From assembly GCA_964526045.1 (NCBI GenBank), contig CAZGIF010000001.1, forward strand, positions 62,001 through 126,000: a DNA stretch of 64,000 nt, given 5' to 3'. Both the position numbers and the translations under genes were made by a program. Shown here piece after piece: positions 55,690 to 64,000 of this stretch. How positions within the stretch are numbered: the first letter of the stretch is position 1; every line of letters starts with the position of its first letter. The stretch is from CAZGIF01 sp964526045. Its GTDB lineage: Bacteria; Patescibacteriota; Gracilibacteria; Absconditabacterales; Absconditicoccaceae. The notes below the pieces were generated by a model. That model had not been told where the DNA came from. It searched no databases and was given only the letters and a program-made list of their open reading frames with translations.

Positions 55690-57936
55690 CTACTGTGGAA
55701 GTATGTATCTTTTATTGTAGTAATGGCAATTTTTAAGAAATCATTTACACCATATAATATCTTCTCAAACAACGTCATGAGACATATCATCCATAGTTTT
55801 ATTTAGACCAAAAACTGCAAGATTATCAGTCAAGAACTGTAAATATACTGGATTATCATCAATTAGGATTCGTTGATGCAACATAGTAGTATATTGTTCA
55901 AACAGTGCACGAATTACTTTCAAAAAAATATCTTGTAGCTCTGGTGCAATATTGAGAATGTCAACAACATACACAGACAAAAGAAATTCTAACCACTGTG
56001 TTGCGTGTTGTTTAGGTGCGTTTTTTTGGATATGTGCCATACTCAATAGCAAACCAAATATTGTATCCTTGCATCATGCACATATTCAAAATATTGTCAT
56101 AGATCCATACATATCCTGTAGTTGTTGTTTGTATGGTTCCATTGCTATATACATATCTTGCATAATTCGGAAATCTGCTGTATACAGACGTGATTTGATA
56201 GTTGAAATATCAAAAGAAGTCAGATGTTTTTTTATAACCTCCATAAAACCTACATTTTCTGGCAAAAGATTATTGAAGGGAGCATATACATGTTCCAAAA
56301 AATCTTTTTGTTTGGTATTGATAAGTTTTTGTATACGTTGTGAAAAATGACTATCAAATTCTTTGATAATATGAGAATTTTTGAGGTAGACTTTCATATC
56401 ACTTGGATTGATATCTTGAAGCACAGTTGCAATAAAGTTTTGGTCAAACAATGTAATAATAAACATATTTGAATATACCTCTTTGAGTGCTGCTCTAAAT
56501 GGCAAATTGAACTTATCTTTTCATGCTCTTATATTGTCATACGCATATTTGTAGTAAAAGACGTTTTTACTATATAAATACAACAGTCATCAATAGTATT
56601 GCAAAGATCATTTTTTTTCTCCGATTATATTTTCTCCATGGAGCAAATCTTGCAAGATTTTTGGTCTCAAAAATCTTAAAAACATAGTATCACCACGAGA
56701 AACACCAAATCACCCAAGTAGTGTTACATAAAAATTGAGAAGCTTTTCTATCATATTTGATTCTTCTTTGAGATGTTCAGACATAGATGCAAATTGCATA
56801 TCACTTCCATCCATACCACCAACACTAGATGCAAGATCATTTGGTTGAGGACCAAGAACATCAGGAACAATCTTATTTCTAAATTTATATGCTATAAGCT
56901 TGTGCATACCATCAAAGAAACCATTTTTTAGTGCATTTGAAGACAATAAGACTTCTATAAATTCTTCAAGTTTTGCATCACCTTCCAAAAAAGACATGAG
57001 ATATTCATCACATTGGTCTTTATCAAAAATACGCCCACACAGATATTCTGTGGACAACATAACGTCTTCCGAATTGAAAATATATCTAATTAACAAGTCA
57101 GCTGGCAAAATAAGATCAATCGCAACTGCTTCTAATGGGTCAATAGTAGACTCACGAGACAGCTCACCGACACGAAGCATATATTGCTTGAGGTCAGGAT
57201 GTTCGCTAGTTTTTTGTAACTCATCATAAAAAAGTCGACTAAAGCATTCTTTTTCAGACAAAAAGCTTACCGAAAAGACTTCATTACAACGTTGATAAAA
57301 ATGAAACAAAAAGAAAAACAATCACATTTCTTTCATTACTTCTTTTTTGATGGCAATAACCTTTTTTTTTGATACTTTTTTTTGAGTCTTTTCGAACACG
57401 TATATATAAAAAGAAAAAAACAAATCAACAAACCAATTAAAGTTCTTTTCTCTATCTTCTGGCGGAAAAGGGAAAACTTTTATCCTTGAGACAAACAAAA
57501 AAGTCAACAAATAAATTGTAATCAGTATGTGAGAAAAATATATTGCATCTTTTGAAGCAAAGTATGGTTTTATATAAATACTGGACATCATAGCAATTAT
57601 GTTAGCCATAGAACTAGGATTATACATTTTGAAACCATTGAGGTTTGCTGTTGCACAATATGCATAATAATTTTCTACATCTTTTACTTTGATTGCAGGT
57701 TTATCTCCAAATCAAATTTTGACTTCAAATGGATCTAATGCGATGTCAAATAGATTAAGCTTATAGTTTTCTATGATTTTTCTATTCACAAGAGAAAAAA
57801 ACTGCTTCGCAGAAATAAAAGACACAAACATTCAAGCTGGACTAATACCATGTGCAGTAAATTCTTTGGGAAACAAAGATAAAAGAACCTTTTTAAACAA
57901 CGTATTTTGTAATCATTTTGGTCAAAGTGTTTTCAT
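55690..57936 (-). CDS. Large orphan protein (748 residues)
   Basis: One open frame of 748 codons after TGA is read as glycine. The N-terminal 120 residues are globular (ALDPFEVKIGFGDKPAIKVK). A hydrophobic segment near residue 130-150 (LITIYLLTFLFVS) may be a membrane helix. The rest is helical, with Phe/Leu-rich amphipathic segments (LLIRYIFNSEDVMLS, FLRFLRPKILQDLL). No family recognised. Composition resembles a membrane-associated or large structural protein. It is divergent from hisS. Confidence 0.72.
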
Positions 57937-58059
57937 ATGATATAGCTGATATAAGGACAAAAAATATACCACAAAGTATATACAATATGTCTTGATTTGC
58001 AAACATATATAATAACTATAGTTGGTATACCCTCTTTCCTTTATATTCCACTATTTTTG

Positions 58060-59346
58060 ATGTCGCAGACGCTTTCTAACAAACCAATCAAAGGTACACA
58101 AGATCGATTTCCAGAACAGTTTCTAGTAAGAAAATATATTTTTGATACATGGAGAAAAACGTGTGTTTCTTTTGGTTTTGAAGAATATTTGGCACCTCTT
58201 GTAGAAGATGCAGCTATCTATGAGGCAAAGTCATGAGAAGACGTCTGATGAGCAGAATTGACTCGTACAACAAACAAAGCATGAGACATCACAAATATTG
58301 TTCTCAGACCAGAAATGACTCCATCGGTTACTCGTATGGTTTCTCAAATTTATACCCAATCACCAAAACCCCTCAAACGATTTTCTATAGCAAACTTTTA
58401 TCGTAATGAAAAACCACAAAGATGAAGAAATAGAGAATTTTGGCAGTTAAATATAGATATCTTCTGATCACACAATATCAATGCAGACAAAGAAATACTT
58501 ATGATTTGCTTGGAAATCATGAAAGCGTTTGAAGCTCCTGATGGATCTTGGCTATGTCGCATCAATCACCGTAAACTTATTGAACATGTTTTACTATCAA
58601 TTTGAGTTGCTCAAGATCAACAATCTGCTGTTGTCAGATGTATGGACAAACGAGCGAAGCTCGATGCTACAGCAATACAAAAAATACTCACTCATATATG
58701 ACTAGATCAAACACAACAACAAACTCTCGCAACATATATGAACGCAAAAACACTTCAAGACGTACGTACCTTATTCACTAACATACAAGACACCGATGGT
58801 ATTGCTGATTTAGAAACAATTTTCTCATCACTAGAGGCATTATGATACACACATATTATCTTTGATCCGAGCATTATTAGATGATTTGACTATTATGACG
58901 GTATGGTATTCGAATTTTTCGATACACATCCAGACAACAATCGTTCATTGTTTGGAGGATGACGTTATAACGGTCTGGCTTCTATTTTTGGGATTGATGA
59001 ATTGCCTGCAGTATGATGTGCACCCTGAGATGAATCCCTTGCGCTCTTTTTGGAATCATGGGGATGTATAGACGCAATACAAAAAAAAACTTTGACTGAT
59101 CGCTATTATATTCCGATACTTGATGAGTCATTATTGTCAGAATATACACGTCTTGCATACGAACTGAGACAAGCATGACAGATAGTTTTGTTATGATTCG
59201 AAACACAAAAAATCAATAAAGCATTCCAATTTGCACAAAAAAAGAACTACTCTCATTGTCTTATCTTGTGATCTCAAGAAAAAGAAGCAGGAATCTATAA
59301 AATCAAAAACCTTATCACGTGAGAAGAAATCGAAAAGAATTTATAA
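58060..59346 (+). CDS. hisS: Histidyl-tRNA synthetase
   Basis: About 428 residues. Class II motifs: motif 1 region with the family KGTQD start, motif 2 FYRNEKPQRGRNREFWQLN, HisRS-specific histidine loop RGFDYYDGMVFEF, and motif 3-like GGGRYNGLASIFG. RPEMTPSVTRM is the ATP/His site. The C-terminal anticodon domain starts near YYIPILDESLL. CGA at 58378 (before FSIANFYR) aligns with a Trp found in related HisRS. The glycines of motif 3 are partly TGA. Followed 33 bases later by a hydrolase gene. Confidence 0.96.
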
Positions 59347-59378
59347 TATTCTCTTTAGTTTTGATCAAAAAAAATTTG

Positions 59379-60134
59379 ATGAGAAAAATCAATATAGGCG
59401 AAGAACAAGTTGCAATCTATGAGGCGGGAGACAGCATAGCAGACATACTTGCGATTATTTGTCCATGAAGACTCGATACTGGTGCATATGCACATATGTT
59501 GAGTCATACCAAACTTTTGGCTTCATACGGAATACATGCGCTTAGTTTTGATCCTTTGTGAACTTGGAATAGCAGTTGATTAATTGATTTGTACACTATC
59601 ACACAATATATTCAAACTGTGCACGATATAGTCACTCATTTTGGCAACAAAAAGACGTTCGTTTTGTGACATAGTATGTGATGATTTGTCTCAATGATGG
59701 CATGAATGACCAACAAAAACATAGCTGCACGATGAGCAATCATGTCACCATACAAAAATATAAAAACCAAAGAAGGCACACAAGAACGAGCCAAAAAATG
59801 ATATAAAGTATCAAAAAGAGACAATCCAGAATCTGTAACCTCATCAACTCAAACGACAGTATTTGAGCTACCATATGCCTACGTAGAAGATGTGATACTA
59901 TACGATGCAACTCCCCTTTTACAACAATGTACAAAACCAAAGTTTTTTGTTGCATGACTGCAAGACACAACAATCATACCTCAAAAAATACATGAAGCTT
60001 ACAACATCGCAGCAAATCCAAAAATACTCTATGATGTAGATTTACATCATGACTATCGTGAACAAACAGAAACTATTACAATTGTAGAAAATAATATACG
60101 TGATTTCGTAGAAAATCATTCGTGATTAGTATAG
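59379..60134 (+). CDS. Alpha/beta hydrolase
   Basis: About 251 residues. Nucleophile elbow VLGHSMGGFV (Ser with TGA glycines), an early oxyanion-like CPGRLDTGAYAHM, an acid in FFVAGLQDTTII, and the catalytic His near DLHHDYRE. Cytosolic (no signal). Could be a lysophospholipase or esterase; a lipid-scavenging role would suit a host-dependent cell, but this is inference. Confidence 0.88.
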
Positions 60135-60163
60135 ATAACAGAGACAACACTAGCATATCTTAA

Positions 60164-61060
60164 TTAGTCTAGCTTAAACGTATGCATATTTTGTTCTGCT
60201 TGGTGTGTCATAGCTCCAACATGAGGAGAAAACAAGAAATTATCACATGATAATAAGTTTTGTATAGACTGAGTAATTTCCGGTTCTCACTCCCACACAT
60301 CGCAATACGCTCACGCATGTGGATTTGACTGCAAAAAACTATACAAAGCATTTTCGTCAATAATTCATCCTCTTGCAAGATTTATAACCAAAGTATGTGA
60401 GGGAACCTTAGAAAGAAACGATGCATCGATGAGATGTTTCGTTTTTTCGTTTAGTGGAACGTGAACAAACAAAATTGTACATACAGCAGACATTTTTTCT
60501 AGTGAGTCGTATTTTTGTACATATGGGTAAGCATCTACACTATCAAAAAAAGGATCATACACACATATGTCTTTGGCTCCAAATCAAACTAACCTCTGAT
60601 ACACTTCTTTTCATACAGCACCAAATCACATAATTCACACTTTTTCTTGAGCAGCCTGTCTTCACATGTACGTATGTCTTTCTTTCACATCTCAGTTATG
60701 AACATCTTTGTGCAAACGAACAGTATTTCTCAATAGACTCAACATTCATCGGATTGCCAGATCTGCAACACTTTGTGCATTTGCTCATGGCGTATTATAA
60801 ACCTTTATATTGTTATTTTGGCAGAGATCTTGATCTACATTGTCTAATCATACTCCAACTCTAAGTACATGTTTGCATGATTGATAAGTATCTATAAACT
60901 CTTGATCTATAGATATTGTAGAACGGATAACACATGCAATTACTTCACTATCTGGTCAAGAATAGTCTGAACTATATTGCAGATCTCGATGCGAAGGCAG
61001 TCAGGTGAGTAATTCTTTTTTGACAGCTTTTGAGTTTTCTAAAATCAAACAAATATTCAT
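60164..61060 (-). CDS. D-isomer 2-hydroxyacid dehydrogenase family
   Basis: About 298 residues. Rossmann motif VGIMGFGAVGKEVYQ (glycines by TGA) then an Asp at the strand end (VYDPFFD) favours NAD. Catalytic Arg in VINLARGGIID, Glu region DVGEGEPE and His in SPHVGAMT. The family includes phosphoglycerate and lactate dehydrogenases; without a neighbouring serine pathway a redox-balancing role (lactate or glyoxylate type) is as likely. Convergent with the hydrolase. Confidence 0.88.
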
Positions 61061-61222
61061 AGATACAACAACAAAACATAAATACGAATATCATACAAAA
61101 TAGAATAACAATCTCAATCAATACTAAAAAACATCAAACATATGTTGCATCTTTATACAACTGCGTCCTTGTTTTTTGGGTACAAATTAGATAGTATTTA
61201 TTTATTTATCTAACGAAACAAC

Positions 61223-61702
61223 ATGAAAAACAGCGATACAATTTTTATGAAACAAGCTATAGAGCTGAGTCAAAAAAATATAGAATCTGGAAGATGATGA
61301 CCGTTTGGGTGTGTAATCGTCAAAGACTGAGTCGTGATTGGACAATGAGCAAATGGTGTCACGTCTCTCAATGATCCTACTGCGCATGCTGAGATACAAG
61401 CAATTAGAGATGCGTGTACCAAGCTATGAGACTTTCAGCTACAAGGTTGTACAATTTATACTAGTTGCGAACCATGTCCAATGTGTTTGGGTGCAATATA
61501 CCGAGCAAGACCAGCGAGAGTCGTCTATGCAAATACAAAAACAGACGCAGCTGCTATAGATTTTGATGATGATTTTATCTATCAAGAACTTAAGCTTACA
61601 GATTATTGAGCTCGTTCGATCCCTTTTGAACATATACATAGTCAAGAAGCATTAGATGTTTTTGTAGCATGGAAAGAGAAAGATGATAAGATTGAATATT
61701 AG
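61223..61702 (+). CDS. Nucleobase/nucleoside deaminase (GuaD/CMP-dCMP deaminase family)
   Basis: About 159 residues. Zinc site HAEIQAIRDAC plus TSCEPCPMCLGAIY. The ESGRGGPFG and VIVKDGVVIG segments and the overall length fit the guanine deaminase group. Just after IY a CGA codon (61502) occupies the Trp of the family IYWAR motif, another anchor for CGA=Trp. Role: nucleobase salvage. Its stop codon overlaps the stop of the convergent VWA gene by 4 bases (TTAG read on both strands). Confidence 0.9.
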
Positions 61703-64000
61703 GGATCTTGTGAAAATAATCAGGTAATAGCATCAACATCAATAGTATTAGGATCCACTATAACTTGCTTTCATTCTGGAAATTTTGCATTACTCTTTCA
61801 TATAATAATTCTCCTCAGTAATATTGATTCGTCAGAGACATCTACACCACGGAAAATATCTCTTAATCACTTACAAGATCAATCTACAACGTCGCCATCT
61901 GATATTTGTAAAAATAGTCCTTTGGTTTTTCAGGAAATAAGTCAATCTAAAACTTCGGGATTAGCTGTAAAGTATTTATTTTTCATAGTATGTGCGATCA
62001 TCGATCGTGCAGTACTATCATTTGTTCATCATGACATAGAATTGATCATTTTATTAACTTTAGTTGTCTGATGATATATTTCTGCATTATGAAAATCTGG
62101 ATGATTCGAATCAAAAGACATAAAATCAACTTTGCTAGTATATAATAGTATTTCACAATCAGCATTTATATTCTGGACATTGATTGTATGTTGTATTGCT
62201 TCTCTCAAAGCCATAACTAAACCATTCAAAATTGGATTTTGCCCATATGTACCTTGTTTATATTGATTCATACTTCGTGACACATCTACCATCAATACCA
62301 TTACCATGTCTTTGTAGGTATTCGTAGTTTCTAAAGCCTTCGTTTTTTTACTAAAAACTGGGGTCTTAAGATATCAATCAGCAAGTATTCATGTAATAGT
62401 AGGCTCAACAGCAAGCATATCTCATCTCTTACTATGTCTAGTTGTTGTAGTTAATTTGGGGGCAATTTGATCTTTTAGGAGCGATGCAAATGCTTCAATA
62501 AACGAATTTGTAAGATGTGCATATTGATTTTTAATCGTTTGATAATTACTTCGATCTTCAGGTGTTAAGTCAGGGATATCTGGTGATTCATATACTGGTT
62601 TTTGTTCGATTGGTCTAGATGGAACTTTTGGTTCAATTTGTGGAGTATCGTCTTCTATGCTAGGCAATGAAAATCATCATGTATCTAGAGTTTCTCATCA
62701 CTCAGAAGATTGTTCATCTGATCAAGGAAAAAAGTCTTCAAATGATCATTGATTATTTGGCATCTGCTGATCTTGCATCATAGTATCAAATGCTTCTTGT
62801 GGTATAGAATCTGTAGTATTGTCATCATCTGCATAATCTGAGAGATACGGATTTCATCAGGGATTCTCTGAAACCTGTTCGGATCATTCTGCATCATGAT
62901 CAAAAAAAGCAATCCCTTTGGCGATATCCAAGAGAATCAATCAGTGCATAATAGGTTCAAGAATATTTTTGGTCAAATATGTTCTTTGAGGGAGAGAGTA
63001 AACCGGAGTCGTTGCATCCATCATGAGCATATCATCCATCATATCACTTATTTTGCTTCGGCTTTTGTTTTTGTTAGCTTTTGTTCGAGTAGGTTTTATG
63101 GAATCATTGTATGTTTTCGCCAAAGATCAGATATAAGTATTGTATGTTGCAACAAAATCTTGTTTGTCTGCAAATTTCTCTGGATATTCTCTCAAAAGAC
63201 CAGCAAATTCTTTCTTCATTAGTTCTTTTAGTTCGACAATACAACCAGATGGACTCTCGTTGATTATAGTATCAAGACCATTTGGAAGAGTCACTTGCCA
63301 TTCGGGAAAAGTATCACGTCGATATCGATACATAGCAAAAGCATCAGCATATTTCGTCTTTTGGGATCGGTCGTTCACATCTCATGGTTGCATCAAACGG
63401 TGTGTACCTTTGGTAGGAGAAAAAACCCATGATCAATTTATCAGTGTATATTCTCACGTTCAACCATCTTCAACTAGTGACATAGTAGGAATTTTCATTG
63501 TTTGGACAATATCTTGGCGATATTGCTCAGGATAGTGATCTGGATGCAATGCACTAGTACGCTTATCTACTATCACATCGTTCAACCGGTTATAAAACCC
63601 ATTTAACCTTGTATTAATACTAATACTCTTTTCTCACACCATAAGGTTATCTTTGCGAGGATACAAATTGAGATGTTGTTGCATTTGTCCCTCAGGAATT
63701 TGAGAAAACTCATATAGATGATTTGCCTCATGATGAATAATATAGTGAAGCATATGATGATCTTGATATGCAGTCAGTGGAATAGCTAATCATTGGTCTT
63801 TATTTTTCTTTTCATATCTAATTTTTTTTACCTGATCCATTCTATGACGCCTAAAACTCTGAAAAGGAATCGAGATCGTATAAGTATTTGGGATATAAAA
63901 GTAGTTTTTGGATGAAGGGTTTATTGTAATACGAAATTTAGAAAAAATCTCCTCTGACCCCAATGTCTGTTTGATTTGTTCTTCAAAGGCTGGATCGTCT
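61699..64000 (-). CDS. VWA-domain protein with HExxH motif, N-terminus outside window
   Basis: Partial: the frame is open to the right edge; about 767 codons are visible. From the N-terminal side: a region with HHEANHLYEF (an HExxH-type zinc protease motif), an acidic/Gln-rich middle (many Asp, Pro, Glu, TGA glycines), and a C-terminal von Willebrand A domain (about the last 220 residues) with VMVLMVDVSRSMNQ, the MIDAS DxSxS. The combination recalls CobT/MoxR-partner VWA proteins, with a chaperone ATPase expected nearby; none is visible in this window. Stops share four bases with the deaminase. Confidence 0.82.

Noticed and set aside
1..64000. CRISPR arrays, insertion sequences, prophage
   Set aside because: No spaced direct repeats, transposase motifs or phage structural genes were recognised.

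Overview
The window is a gene-dense, AT-rich stretch of a candidate-phylum (CPR/Patescibacteria) genome, most likely Absconditabacteria (SR1) or a close Gracilibacteria relative. The evidence is the genetic code. TGA occurs in frame throughout nearly every conserved gene, at positions that must be glycine: the Rossmann glycines of thioredoxin reductase, the P-loop of Obg, and the GHSMGG elbow of a hydrolase. Only TAA and TAG end genes. CGA also sits where homologs carry invariant tryptophan (nitroreductase, Tgt, TrxB, HisRS, a CMP/dCMP-type deaminase, a CPR cysteine-rich protein), while conserved arginines use AGA, CGT or CGC. All products below were read with TGA=Gly, and CGA was treated as Trp. 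Start codons rarely have a clear Shine-Dalgarno sequence, so starts are the least certain coordinates.

Layout. 1-5.2 kb: a CapA-like protein, a large single-TM protein, and a CcdA-like plus thioredoxin-lipoprotein pair. 5.2-19.98 kb: housekeeping genes on both strands (trmD, a CorC/HlyC-type CBS protein, obg, mutL, three RluA-family pseudouridine synthases, a TrmB-type regulator, the CPR cysteine-rich protein), plus small membrane orphans. 19.98-20.54 kb: an intergenic region folding into a compact multi-stem RNA candidate with its own terminator. 20.5-25.05 kb: a PSP1-domain protein, a TPR protein, a HAD phosphatase, small proteins and a glycosyltransferase. 25.05-26.87 kb: 1.8 kb without convincing genes, holding a consensus promoter, several strong hairpins and a minus-strand terminator; this is a candidate long structured RNA. 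26.9-29.0 kb: a secreted protein with a gliding-type (CHU_C) C-terminal domain, apparently frameshifted. 29.2-35.6 kb: orphans, a degenerate kinase-like ATPase and a 962-residue orphan. 35.8-46.8 kb: phosphohexomutase, a large lipoprotein, DUF456, trxB, tgt, a glutaredoxin/DsbD-like fusion and a type IV pilin-like protein. 46.9-52.9 kb: orphan secreted and membrane proteins, a nitroreductase and an internally duplicated protein. 53-64 kb: a beta-propeller secreted protein, a 748-residue orphan, hisS, a hydrolase, a hydroxyacid dehydrogenase, a deaminase and a partial VWA/HExxH protein.

Themes. The content fits a reduced, host-dependent cell: translation and RNA modification are well represented, no amino-acid or nucleotide biosynthesis pathway is seen, and several modules handle envelope thiols (CcdA-like, thioredoxin-like lipoproteins, DsbD-like, TrxB). 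Many large secreted or lipid-anchored proteins have no recognisable family. No tRNA, rRNA, CRISPR array, insertion sequence or prophage was recognised.

A short motif, GTCAGAT, recurs far more often than base composition predicts. Its extended form AGCGTCAGAT appears five times on the plus strand in unrelated genes and reading frames, and related sequences form terminator stems, which recalls the DNA uptake sequences of Neisseria.
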